Shown: positions 1-9,035 of the stretch, one piece after another
How positions within the stretch are numbered: the first letter of the stretch is position 1
How the letters are laid out: the number at the start of each line of letters is the position of its first letter
Source of the DNA: JARRLC01 sp050290865
GTDB taxonomy: Bacteria > Pseudomonadota > Alphaproteobacteria > Rhizobiales > Rhodomicrobiaceae
DNA length: 19,082 nt
Assembly: GCA_050290865.1 (NCBI GenBank)
Contig: JBNKIW010000046.1
Location: forward strand, 1-19,082
Reading direction: 5' to 3'
Program-made: the position numbers and the translations under genes
Notes under the pieces: generated by a model
What the model saw: only the letters and a program-made list of their open reading frames with translations
What the model was told of the DNA's origin: nothing
Database searches by the model: none

Positions 1-125
1 CGTGTGGACCAAATCCGAAGTTCACCAGCGCCGCGTGAAAGGACGCCGTCTTAGCGATTTATGACTCCTGGTACTAGCCTGTTTGATAAGAAGATTTTCA
101 CTCTGCTTCCGACAAGGGGGACGCC
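1..125 (+). other. Window edge: possible gene tail and leader of the small His-rich gene
   Basis: No gene can be identified here. One plus-strand frame is open from the window edge to a TGA at 62-64 and would give about 20 basic residues ending in RRLSDL; it may be the C-terminus of a gene lying outside the window, but I do not recognise it. The rest, 65-125, is the leader of the gene starting at 126 and holds its purine-rich ribosome binding site (AAGGGGG near 114-120). No convincing promoter was seen. Confidence 0.2.
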
Positions 126-377
126 ATGCCCAGAGGTTTTGCGCTCTTTCATCATCATCATCATCATCACGATGCCAGTCTGGCTCACGCGCTTCATCTC
201 GACAGCGCCGCCGAGGCGGTGAAACATGCCGCTGACCGTGTCGCGGCCTACTTCGCTGCGCGCCAGGAGCGCGTGGTCGAGCGTTTCATTCATGAGCATG
301 GCGGCGTTATGACTGACGAGCTCGAACGCGAAATCGGCCGCCGCTATTGCGGCACCGGTCCGCGGGGCTGGCTGTAA
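126..377 (+). CDS. Small histidine-rich hypothetical protein (83 aa)
   Basis: I do not recognise this protein. It starts at an ATG with AAGGGGG five bases upstream, a good Shine-Dalgarno position, which is the main reason to believe it is a real gene. Residues 9-15 are seven consecutive histidines, encoded by six CAT and one CAC, followed by HALHLD and further scattered histidines. The middle (about residues 27-70) is alanine-, arginine- and glutamate-rich and should form a long helix; the end is RRYCGTGPRGWL with a single cysteine. There is no signal peptide or membrane segment. The histidine run suggests binding of a divalent metal such as nickel, zinc or copper, but that is inference. It converges with hflX, whose stop lies 94 bases downstream. 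The opposite strand is also open here, but only as a mirror image giving a run of methionines. Confidence 0.5.
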   Translation: MPRGFALFHHHHHHHDASLAHALHLDSAAEAVKHAADRVAAYFAARQERVVERFIHEHGGVMTDELEREIGRRYCGTGPRGWL

Positions 378-381
378 CCGG

Positions 382-448
382 TACCGAATGCGGCGGACTT
401 CCATGAGGTGAGAGGCCCCCGGCGACGGCATGAGATCGTCATTCGGTA
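382..448. repeat. 9-bp perfect inverted repeat between convergent genes
   Basis: TACCGAATG at 382-390 is repeated as its exact reverse complement CATTCGGTA at 440-448, with 49 bases between the arms. The pair lies in the short space between the ends of the convergent His-rich gene (stop at 375-377) and hflX (stop at 471-473). It could form the base of a bidirectional terminator stem, but the long loop and lack of a T run leave that unproved; it could also be chance. Confidence 0.35.
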
Positions 449-470
449 TGCAGCGGCGTGGAACTGGCCG

Positions 471-1883
471 TTAGCGAGGTTTCGCAGCTTGCATATGCCG
501 AAAACGTGCGTAGGCGGAGCCCGATATCCGCACTTCGACTTCGACCGTGCCGTCATTCAGGTCGCGACGAGCATGGACTTCGCTATGCTCATAGAGCCAG
601 TGCAATAAGGCCCCCTGATCAGGCTCGATGCGCAGACATCGCGCGACATGTTCAGCCGACAGCCGGGCGGAGATACGCGCCTTCAATTCCTCCAGCCCCG
701 CCCCCGTCCGGGCCGACACCATGACCGGTGTGTGACCGGAGCCCGGCACGCGGGCCGCCGGCGTTTGCCGCTGCGTCTCGTTCAGTAGGTCGACCTTGTT
801 CCATACCTCCACGAGCTTCTCCGCGTGCCCGCCGGTCTCGACGCCGAGCTGGGCAAGCACCTGCTCTACATCGTTCTTCTGCTGCTCGGAATAGGGCGCG
901 GCGATATCACGGACATGGAGAATGAGATCGGCTTCCGACACTTCCTCGAGCGTGGCCCGGAACGCCGCGACCAGCATCGTCGGTAGGTCGGAGATGAAAC
1001 CCACCGTGTCGGAGAGGATTGCGTTGCCGCAGGGCAGGACAATGCGGCGCATGGTGGGATCGAGCGTTGCGAACAGCTTGTCCTCTGCGGACACGTCCGA
1101 CGCTGTGAGAGCATTGAAAAGGCTGGACTTTCCAGCGTTGGTATAGCCGGCCAACGCGATAACAGGAAACGGCACGCGCCGCCTCGCCTCCCGATGCAGC
1201 ACCCGCGTGCGGCGCACCGTCTCCAGTTCATGACGAATGGCGTCGATACGCTCGCCGATCATACGGCGGTCGGCTTCGATCTGCGTCTCACCGGGACCGC
1301 CGAGAAAACCGAAACCGCCGCGCTGCCGCTCCAGATGTGTCCAGCTTCTGACCAGACGGCTGCGCTGATAAAGAAGGTGGGCCAGTTCCACCTGCAACCG
1401 GCCTTCCCTGGTGCGCGCGCGTGCACCGAAGATTTCCAGAATGAGCCCGGTGCGGTCGAGCACCTTGGCATTCCACGCCGTTTCCAGATTGCGCTGCTGC
1501 ACGGGTGAAAGCGCGCTGTCGATGATGACCAGCCCCGCTTCCTCGGCGTCAATGAGTTCGCGGCACTCCTCGACCTTGCCCTTCCCCAGAAGCGTCGCCG
1601 GGCGCAGCCGCGAGACCGGCACAAGCGCCGCGTGGCGCACATCGAGCTGAATAGCCCGGGCCAAGCCCACCGCCTCCTCAAGACAGGCAGCCGGCGGCAG
1701 CTTTTTGCGCCCCGCGCCGGTCGCCTCTCCAGCGGCCTGACCGCGAGGACGAATCGCTTCCTCACGCATCACCGGATGAAACACGACCGCGCGCAACACA
1801 TCCCGCGGCGCGCCGTTCTCCGGCCCTCCGTTCTGGCGCTTGTCAGCGCCCGCCTTCTCCGTGCGGGACCGCGATGCCGTCAA
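471..1883 (-). CDS. hflX: GTPase HflX (ribosome-splitting/rescue GTPase)
   Basis: HflX is a cytoplasmic GTPase that binds the 50S subunit and splits stalled ribosomes under stress. The sequence shows the HflX N-terminal domain (about residues 30-235) with the conserved GGFGFLGGPGETQIEADRR block near 189-207, then the G domain: GYTNAGKSS (G1, 246-254), DTVGF (G3) and NKVD (G4). At 470 residues it has the family length with a C-terminal extension rich in charged residues. The start is a TTG one base after the hfq stop; GGGGGA inside the hfq end can serve as ribosome binding site. A GTG near codon 29 is an alternative, and the first 28 residues look unconserved. The hfq-hflX order is the classical arrangement and the tight junction implies cotranscription and coupled translation. 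The mazG gene often found downstream in relatives is absent. Confidence 0.95.
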   Translation of the reverse strand: MTASRSRTEKAGADKRQNGGPENGAPRDVLRAVVFHPVMREEAIRPRGQAAGEATGAGRKKLPPAACLEEAVGLARAIQLDVRHAALVPVSRLRPATLLGKGKVEECRELIDAEEAGLVIIDSALSPVQQRNLETAWNAKVLDRTGLILEIFGARARTREGRLQVELAHLLYQRSRLVRSWTHLERQRGGFGFLGGPGETQIEADRRMIGERIDAIRHELETVRRTRVLHREARRRVPFPVIALAGYTNAGKSSLFNALTASDVSAEDKLFATLDPTMRRIVLPCGNAILSDTVGFISDLPTMLVAAFRATLEEVSEADLILHVRDIAAPYSEQQKNDVEQVLAQLGVETGGHAEKLVEVWNKVDLLNETQRQTPAARVPGSGHTPVMVSARTGAGLEELKARISARLSAEHVARCLRIEPDQGALLHWLYEHSEVHARRDLNDGTVEVEVRISGSAYARFRHMQAAKPR

Positions 1884-1884
1884 A

Positions 1885-2145
1885 TCAGTTGGTGGTTCCC
1901 CCGTTGTTGTTCTGGTCGCCGTCGAGCAACTGGATCGGCCCGCCCGGCATTATGGTTGATATGGCGTGCTTATACACGAGTTGCGAGTGTCCGTCTCTGC
2001 GCAACAACACGCAGAAATTGTCAAACCAGGTAACGATGCCCTGCAACTTGACCCCATTCACAAGAAAAATCGTGAGGGGTGTCTTCTGTTTGCGAACGTG
2101 GTTGAGAAATGTGTCCTGAAGATTTTGTGCTCTCTCGGCGGCCAT
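1885..2145 (-). CDS. hfq: RNA chaperone Hfq
   Basis: Hfq forms a hexameric Sm-like ring that pairs small RNAs with mRNAs; in alphaproteobacteria it also influences nitrogen fixation genes. The 86-residue product carries the complete Sm fold: N-terminal NLQDTFLNHVRK, Sm1 block LTIFLVNGVKLQGIVTWFDN and Sm2 block LVYKHAISTI. The short C-terminal tail QNNNGGTTN is typical of alphaproteobacterial Hfq. The ATG start at 2143-2145 is preceded by GGAA about eight bases upstream. A 150-base gap upstream separates it from the aminotransferase gene, so it may have its own promoter, while hflX follows after a single base. The length and motifs leave little doubt about identity. Confidence 0.98.
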   Translation of the reverse strand: MAAERAQNLQDTFLNHVRKQKTPLTIFLVNGVKLQGIVTWFDNFCVLLRRDGHSQLVYKHAISTIMPGGPIQLLDGDQNNNGGTTN

Positions 2146-2295
2146 GCGTTATTCCGTTTTTTGTTGGGGCGGTTGATCCCGCATTATCGTGTGGTCATGC
2201 GAAGGCAAAGAGAATAGACACCCTTTTTGTCATTTTTTGTCCCTTCGCGTTACAGTCCCCGTAAAGACACTCTTTGTACACTCGGCATCGTGTTC
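2146..2295 (-). promoter_or_regulatory. hfq upstream region with helically phased direct repeat
   Basis: This gap precedes hfq and is much more AT-rich than its neighbours. Read on the plus strand, TTTTTGTC occurs at 2224-2231 and again at 2234-2241, that is with a 10-bp period, framed by CCC on both sides. Such same-face repeats are compatible with a regulator site or an upstream A-tract element. A GATAAT (2183-2188, minus strand) could be a -10 box about 40 bases from the hfq start, but its -35 partner is poor. No rho-independent terminator for the aminotransferase gene was seen. Confidence 0.3.
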
Positions 2296-3174
2296 TCACC
2301 TTGACAAAATGCGCGGGTGCGACCATTCGGCCATACTGTGGAACCGGCTGCGGAGATCTTTCGCCACCGGGCCGGGCTGTCCGCCACCGACTGCCACGCC
2401 GTCGATGCTGACGACCGGAACGATGAGGCTGGTCGCGGCGCTGATGAACGCCTCCGCGGCAGTCTGTGCTTCGGCGACGGTGAACGCCCGCTCCTCGAAG
2501 CGCAGCCCCTCGCGGCGGAGCAGTTCGATAAGCACGGTCCGCGTCACGCCCCGCAGGATTCCGTTGTCGGCCTTCCGCGTGAGCAGCGTGCCTGCCCCCG
2601 TCACGATCCACGCATTGCACGCCGCGCCTTCGGTAACGAATCCCTCGTCGTCCACGAACCACGCTTCGTCCGCGCCTGCATCGCGAGCGGCTTGCCGCGC
2701 CAGAACATTCGGAAGCAGCGCGACCGATTTGACGTCACGGCGCTGCCAGCGAATATCCGGCATTGTCGCAACCCGAATGCCTCGCTCCGCGCGCGCTTCA
2801 CCGGCATCCGACGAACGCGACCGCGCATGGCAGACGATGGTCGGGCGCAGCTCCGGAGCGGGAAAAGCGAAATCCCGCGGGGCGGCGCCGCGCGTGACCT
2901 GGAGGTAGACATAACCGTTGCGCACGCGATTGCGCCTCACGGTTTCCCTCAGCACGACACCAAGCGCGCGCCGGCTCATCGGGCTGGCGATCCTGAGCGC
3001 ATCGAGCGAACGCAAGAGCCGGTCGACATGCAGACGCTCGTCGATCAACCGTCCGCCGCGAACCTCGCAAACCTCGTAGACGCCGTCAGCAAACAGAAAC
3101 CCCCGGTCATCGACATGAACGGCGGCCGCCGCGTACGGCTCATACGATCCGTTGACATAGACGGCACGCGTCAT
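2296..3174 (-). CDS. dat: D-amino-acid aminotransferase (PLP fold type IV)
   Basis: Class IV aminotransferases of this branch interconvert D-alanine and 2-oxo acids (D-alanine + 2-oxoglutarate to pyruvate + D-glutamate), feeding peptidoglycan precursors, and need pyridoxal phosphate. The 292-residue product has the D-AAT/BCAT/ADCL layout: N-terminal YVNGSYEPY and VDDRGFLFADGVYEV, ERLHVDRLLRSL, the Schiff-base lysine in DVKSVALLPNVLARQ (K149), and the PLP-ring glutamate in TEGAACNAW (E182), then LTRKADNGILRGVTR. Motifs near the start favour D-amino-acid over branched-chain substrates, but ADC lyase activity cannot be excluded by eye. The ATG at 3172-3174 has AAGGGA seven bases upstream. It sits between ntrX and hfq, where many relatives carry trkA as well; trkA is absent here. 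Confidence 0.88.
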   Translation of the reverse strand: MTRAVYVNGSYEPYAAAAVHVDDRGFLFADGVYEVCEVRGGRLIDERLHVDRLLRSLDALRIASPMSRRALGVVLRETVRRNRVRNGYVYLQVTRGAAPRDFAFPAPELRPTIVCHARSRSSDAGEARAERGIRVATMPDIRWQRRDVKSVALLPNVLARQAARDAGADEAWFVDDEGFVTEGAACNAWIVTGAGTLLTRKADNGILRGVTRTVLIELLRREGLRFEERAFTVAEAQTAAEAFISAATSLIVPVVSIDGVAVGGGQPGPVAKDLRSRFHSMAEWSHPRILSR

Positions 3175-3319
3175 TCGTCATCCCTTGGCACTGCCCCCTG
3201 CCCCGTCCTGGCGGCGAAAGGGCGGCGCGGCTCCCCTCACACCAGCTCTCGCATCGACTGAACGTCAGTCTGACGACCGTGCAAGCAATCGCACAACCGC
3301 CGTCGGCCTGCAAGACGAT

Positions 3320-3357
3320 TGCCCCGGCGGGGCAGCTTCCCGTGATTATGGGAAAGC
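3320..3357 (-). terminator. Two adjacent hairpins downstream of ntrX
   Basis: TGCCCC at 3320-3325 pairs with GGGGCA at 3329-3334 across a three-base loop, and TTCCC at 3337-3341 pairs with GGGAA at 3350-3354. Both lie just after the ntrX stop (3377-3379) in transcription order. The first stem is short but all paired and GC-rich. No T run follows on the minus strand, so this is at best a weak terminator or an attenuating structure before the aminotransferase gene. The remaining intergenic bases, 3175-3319, show nothing recognisable. Confidence 0.3.
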
Positions 3358-3376
3358 AGATATTGCTGACTGCCTC

Positions 3377-4774
3377 CTAATGGCGGACGTCAGGCGTCCG
3401 CTCGTTGGAATTGACCCCGAGCGCCCGCAGCTTGCGGTGCAGCGCGGAGCGTTCCATACCGACGAATTCGGCGGTGCGCGAGATGTTGCCGCCGAACCGG
3501 TTGATCTGCGCCATCAGATATTCGCGCTCGAAGATCTCGCGGGCGTCCCGGAGTGGCAGCGACATCAGATGCTCGCCACCCGCGCCGCTCGGCGACAGGG
3601 GCACATTCGAGCCGATATCGTCGGGCAGCATGGACGCGGAAATGACCGTCTCGGAATCGCTGCTGTGCATGATCATCAGCCGCTCGACGATGTTACGGAG
3701 TTGGCGAACGTTGCCCGGCCACTCGAAGGACTGCAGCACCGCCATGGCATCGTCGCCGATGCGGCGCGGCGGCAGACCGCTGGAGAGCGTGATCTGGCGC
3801 ACGAAATGCTCCACCAGTTCGGGGAGATCCTCGCGGCGCTCGGCAAGGCTCGGCACCTTCAGCGGCACGACGTTGAGGCGATGGAAAAGATCCTGCCGGA
3901 AGCGTCCGGCCCCCATCTCGCGTTCGAGGTCGCGGCTCGTGGACGACACGACGCGCACATCGACCTGCACCTTCGGCCCGCCGCCGACACGCTGGAATCT
4001 CTGCTCGACCAGCACGCGCAGCAGCTTGCCCTGCGTTTCCAGCGGCATATCGGCAATCTCGTCGATATAGAGGGTGCCGCCATGCGCCTCCTCAAGCGCG
4101 CCGACCTTGCGTGCGACACCGCCGTTCTCCTCGGTGCCGAAAAACTCGGTCTCGACCCGGTCCGGCGCCATGGCCACGGCGTTGACGGCCACGAACGGTC
4201 CGGGCGCCCGCGCCGATGAAGCGTGCAGCACGCGCGCCGCCAGTTCCTTGCCCGCGCCCGACGGCCCGGAAATCATGATGCGGCTGTTGGTGGGCGCCAC
4301 TTTCTCGATCATCTGGCGCAGGTGATTGATGGCGCTGGACCGGCCGATCAATTCGGTGCCGTAAGCGCTGCGCTCCTTCAACTCGCGGTTCTCGCGCTTG
4401 AGTTTCGACGTCTCCAGCGCCCGCTGGGTGATCAGCACGAGGCGGTCGGCCTTGAAGGGCTTCTCGATGTAGTCGTAAGCGCCGCGCTTGATGGCCGCGA
4501 CGGCGGTTTCGATATTGCCGTGGCCGCTGATGATGACCACCGGCAGGTCGGGATGCTGGCGCTTGACGTTTGCAAGCACTTCCAGCCCGTCGAGACGCGA
4601 TCCCTGCAGCCAGATATCGAGAATGATCAACGACGGACGCCGCTCCTCGATCGCGGCCAGGGTTTCGTCGCTATCCTTGGCGAGACGTGTCGTGTATCCC
4701 TCGTCCTCAAGAAGTCCAGAGACCAGCTCGCGGATGTCGGCCTCGTCGTCCACGATCAGGATGTCAGACGCCAT
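3377..4774 (-). CDS. ntrX: Response regulator NtrX, AAA+ domain without GAFTGA loop
   Basis: NtrX is the DNA-binding partner of the sensor kinase NtrY. The 465-residue product has a receiver domain (1-120; acidic pocket DD at 10-11, phospho-acceptor D53, K105), an AAA+ domain with Walker A GPSGAGKE (170-177) and Walker B LYIDEIAD, and a Fis-type helix-turn-helix at the end (NISRTAEFVGMERSALHRKL). Where sigma-54 activators have GAFTGA, this protein has FFGTEENGGVARKVGALEEA (211-230), three residues shorter than the neighbouring NtrC. It therefore probably does not remodel sigma-54 holoenzyme and instead acts as a conventional activator or repressor. The ATG lies inside the ntrY end (11-nt overlap) with GGGAG upstream, implying translational coupling. 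Confidence 0.95.
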   Translation of the reverse strand: MASDILIVDDEADIRELVSGLLEDEGYTTRLAKDSDETLAAIEERRPSLIILDIWLQGSRLDGLEVLANVKRQHPDLPVVIISGHGNIETAVAAIKRGAYDYIEKPFKADRLVLITQRALETSKLKRENRELKERSAYGTELIGRSSAINHLRQMIEKVAPTNSRIMISGPSGAGKELAARVLHASSARAPGPFVAVNAVAMAPDRVETEFFGTEENGGVARKVGALEEAHGGTLYIDEIADMPLETQGKLLRVLVEQRFQRVGGGPKVQVDVRVVSSTSRDLEREMGAGRFRQDLFHRLNVVPLKVPSLAERREDLPELVEHFVRQITLSSGLPPRRIGDDAMAVLQSFEWPGNVRQLRNIVERLMIMHSSDSETVISASMLPDDIGSNVPLSPSGAGGEHLMSLPLRDAREIFEREYLMAQINRFGGNISRTAEFVGMERSALHRKLRALGVNSNERTPDVRH

Positions 4775-7334
4775 AATTCACTCCCTCATTTCCGCCATCA
4801 AGGCGATGTTTCGCCATTTCGTCAGCGCTCTCTTGCCCGCGCTGACCCGGAACTTCGATGATTTCGGCCGCCCCGGCTCCGCGGGTTACCGGCATCGTCA
4901 GTCTCACCACCGCGCCGGTCACCTCGCCCGCCTCGCTGAAGGCGTCGTCGAGTTCGAACGTACCGCCATGCTGTTCGGCGATGCGCTGCACGATAGCAAG
5001 GCCGAGGCCGGTGCCTTTCTGGCGCGTTGTCACATAGGGCTCGATCAGCCGTGCCCGGTTCTCCACCGGCAGGCCGCAGCCATTGTCCGCCACTTCGATG
5101 ATGCACAGACCGGCCGACATGCGCACGCTGGCCGTGATCTGACCGCGGTAGTCTTCGCTCTTCTGTCCGGAGGACTTGGCGGACGCTATCGCCTCACCGG
5201 CATTTTTTACCAGATTCGTGACGGCCTGCGTCAATAACCCCCGGTCACATTCGATGATGAAGGGCGCTTCCGGCACGTCCATGACATACGTGATGTCCGC
5301 ATTGCTCATCTGGAAGAGAATGACCGCCTCGCGGACGATGCCGCCGATATCCTGTTTCTCGAACACCGGCTTGGGCATGCGCGCGAAAGACGAGAATTCA
5401 TCGACCATGCGCCCGATATCGCCGACATGGCGGATGATGGTATCCGTGCAGCGGTCGAAGACCTCGCGGTCGGTGGTGATGAGCGAGCCGTATTTCCGCC
5501 GGATGCGCTCAGCCGAGAGCTGGATCGGCGTCAACGGATTCTTGATCTCATGGGCGATGCGGCGGGCGACGTCAGCCCATGCACTGGTGCGCTGGGCCAC
5601 GGCCAGTTCGGTAATGTCGTCGAAGGTAATGACGAAGCCGTAATTCTGGCGGCCCGCGCCTTCCTGTGTCACGCGGACGGCAAAGGTCTGATCCGAGCCC
5701 TCGCGGCGGAACGTGATCTGCGACTGCACGGCGACCCGCGAATGTTTGGGCGCCTTGGCGGCAATCGCCGCGAATTCCGGGATCGCGTCCTCGATCGGCT
5801 TGCCGGTCAGTTCGTGTTCTTCGCGGTGCAGCAGGAGTTGCGCCGAGGAATTGACCAGCGTGATGATGCCCTTGGCATCCACGCCGATCACGCCGGCGGT
5901 CACCCCCGAAAGCACGGCCTCCGTGAACCGCCGCCGCTCGTCGAGCGCGGCATTCGCCCCCACCAGCGCGTTGCGCTGGTTGCGCAGTTCCGCGGTCATC
6001 CGGTTGAACGTCATGGAGAGACGGCCCATGTCGCTGCGCGGGCTCTCGACCCTGACAGCCGCGGTGAGATCGCCGCGTGACACGTCCTCCGCCGCGCCGA
6101 TGAGCCGCCGGATCGGCGCTACCAGCCGGTTGGCGAAGGAAAGGCCGACCCAGATGGCGGCCAGGAGCAGCGTCATGGCGATCAGGATATACATGATCGC
6201 AAAGGCCATCTGCACGCCGCCCTTGCGCTGCTCCAGATCATTGTATTCCGCCAGTTTTTCCCGCGTGCGCCGCATGTGCTCGCTGACCGTCGGATTGACG
6301 GGAAAGCGGATGTACAGATAGAGATTGTCAAGATTGGCGAGTTTTTTCAGCCCTCGCGCGCCGCTGTCGGGCTCATCGAAACTGATGATGCCGCTGAACT
6401 GGCCCTGATTCGCGGTTTCATAAAGCTCTGCCGTCGGCGCGATGTACCTCATGCCCAGCTTATTCGTGAGTTCCACGACCGGACGCCCGCTGGCATCGAC
6501 GAGATAGGCGAATGGCACACGCCGTTCCAGCGCGAGCGCCGCCGCAAACATGCGGAAAGCGTCCGGATTGTCGTGCATGAGCTGGGCATTGGCCTCAAGC
6601 TCGCGGACCATGCTGACGCCGAGCGCGCGAATGATCTTGCCGTGCTCCTTGAGGTACGCCCTGGCGACGCCGACCGACTGCTCGATGATCGCTCTCGTGC
6701 GCCGCGAAAACTGATCGATACCGCGGTCGATGGAGATCGTGGCGAACACGGCGAGCAGGATCGCGGGCAATATCGCCACGACCCCGAACAGGCTGACTAT
6801 GCGCACATGCAGCACGGCGCCGGCCTGCTTCTTAACGCGCGCGCGCCACAAGCCGATGATCTGCCAGGCAACCAGCGCAATCATCGCCAGTACAAGCACG
6901 ACGCTGACGATGAAGATGACCCCGAGCACATCGCGGGTGATCGGCACGACATTGGCCAGGACGAATGTCAGGAGACCCCAGACGATCGACAGCGACGCAA
7001 GAATGAGGCCCGCGCGGAACATGCGGCGGCCTTTGCGCCGGCGCCCGGGGCTGTCGTCATCGAATGGCGTGCCGAGGGGCGATGCGGCGATGCGCATGCG
7101 GCTGCGCAGATCGGCGCGACCCGCAGCGACGCGGCTGCTGAAACCGTTCCACGCGGCGGAGGCCCGCGCCTGGGCGGAAGAGGCGGCAGCGGAACCGGCT
7201 CCGCCCCCGGCGTTCCGCGCCCTGGCGGCAAGGCGCGCTGCGCCGCCAATCATGCGCTCCAGCCCGGAGGCGATGGCCGCCTTGAGCCCCAACGCATTCC
7301 AGCGCGTCCGAAGTGAGGATAGCAGCTCCGCCAA
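4764..7334 (-). CDS. ntrY: Membrane sensor histidine kinase NtrY
   Basis: NtrY is the inner-membrane kinase that phosphorylates NtrX in nitrogen and redox/envelope responses. With the TTG start at 7332-7334 (GGGAGG nine bases upstream) it has 856 residues: a cytoplasmic Ala/Arg-rich extension (1-105), three membrane helices near 107-130, 137-162 and 178-202, an extracytoplasmic domain (203-375), a fourth helix (376-400), HAMP (401-455), PAS (466-575), HisKA with phospho-acceptor H595 in RRIAHEIKNPL, and an HATPase domain with DNGCGLP and GTGLGLAIVQ. A GTG at 7424 would add 30 residues but lacks a ribosome binding site. The N-terminal extension before the first helix is longer than usual for NtrY. 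The gene overlaps ntrX by 11 bases and lies 255 bases after ntrC, so it may share the ntrBC transcript or use its own promoter. Confidence 0.95.
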   Translation of the reverse strand: MAELLSSLRTRWNALGLKAAIASGLERMIGGAARLAARARNAGGGAGSAAASSAQARASAAWNGFSSRVAAGRADLRSRMRIAASPLGTPFDDDSPGRRRKGRRMFRAGLILASLSIVWGLLTFVLANVVPITRDVLGVIFIVSVVLVLAMIALVAWQIIGLWRARVKKQAGAVLHVRIVSLFGVVAILPAILLAVFATISIDRGIDQFSRRTRAIIEQSVGVARAYLKEHGKIIRALGVSMVRELEANAQLMHDNPDAFRMFAAALALERRVPFAYLVDASGRPVVELTNKLGMRYIAPTAELYETANQGQFSGIISFDEPDSGARGLKKLANLDNLYLYIRFPVNPTVSEHMRRTREKLAEYNDLEQRKGGVQMAFAIMYILIAMTLLLAAIWVGLSFANRLVAPIRRLIGAAEDVSRGDLTAAVRVESPRSDMGRLSMTFNRMTAELRNQRNALVGANAALDERRRFTEAVLSGVTAGVIGVDAKGIITLVNSSAQLLLHREEHELTGKPIEDAIPEFAAIAAKAPKHSRVAVQSQITFRREGSDQTFAVRVTQEGAGRQNYGFVITFDDITELAVAQRTSAWADVARRIAHEIKNPLTPIQLSAERIRRKYGSLITTDREVFDRCTDTIIRHVGDIGRMVDEFSSFARMPKPVFEKQDIGGIVREAVILFQMSNADITYVMDVPEAPFIIECDRGLLTQAVTNLVKNAGEAIASAKSSGQKSEDYRGQITASVRMSAGLCIIEVADNGCGLPVENRARLIEPYVTTRQKGTGLGLAIVQRIAEQHGGTFELDDAFSEAGEVTGAVVRLTMPVTRGAGAAEIIEVPGQRGQESADEMAKHRLDGGNEGVNYGV

Positions 7335-7493
7335 TGAAAAAACCCTCCCGTGTTGCGCCTGTTGCCGACGCAACACCAGTGGTGCACCATAAACACCCTG
7401 TGGCAATTGGGAAACAGATTCCACAAGGACTGCGGAAAAATTGTGACGGCGAGGGTCCGTATAAACAGTTCTGCCGAGTGTTTTGTTCCGAAT

Positions 7494-7570
7494 GCGTGAA
7501 TTCCCTCACGCCAGGAGCGCTGACAGCCCCCGGATAGAACCTGAGCAGCGGCATGTGGTCGTAATGCCGC
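7494..7570 (-). other. Two hairpins in the ntrC-ntrY intergenic region
   Basis: GCGTGA (7494-7499) pairs with TCACGC (7506-7511) across six bases, and GCGGCAT (7548-7554) pairs with ATGCCGC (7564-7570) across nine bases. Both stems are perfect. They lie between the ntrC stop (7590-7592) and ntrY, so they could terminate or attenuate the ntrBC transcript, protect its 3' end, or structure an ntrYX leader. No T run follows either stem. In the rest of 7335-7589 I saw no credible sigma-54 or sigma-70 promoter. Confidence 0.35.
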
Positions 7571-7589
7571 ACCCCTCGGAGACGGCGCC

Positions 7590-9032
<1,443 letters not shown>

Positions 9033-9035
9033 GGC

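Noticed and set aside
150..170. Cloning-vector His-tag contamination
   Set aside because: Flanking sequence is not vector-like and the run lies inside an ORF with its own ribosome binding site in a continuous chromosomal context, though this cannot be excluded without a search.
51..431. Minus-strand ORF with a run of seven methionines
   Set aside because: The run is the mirror of the plus-strand histidine codons; no ribosome binding site or recognisable domain supports it.
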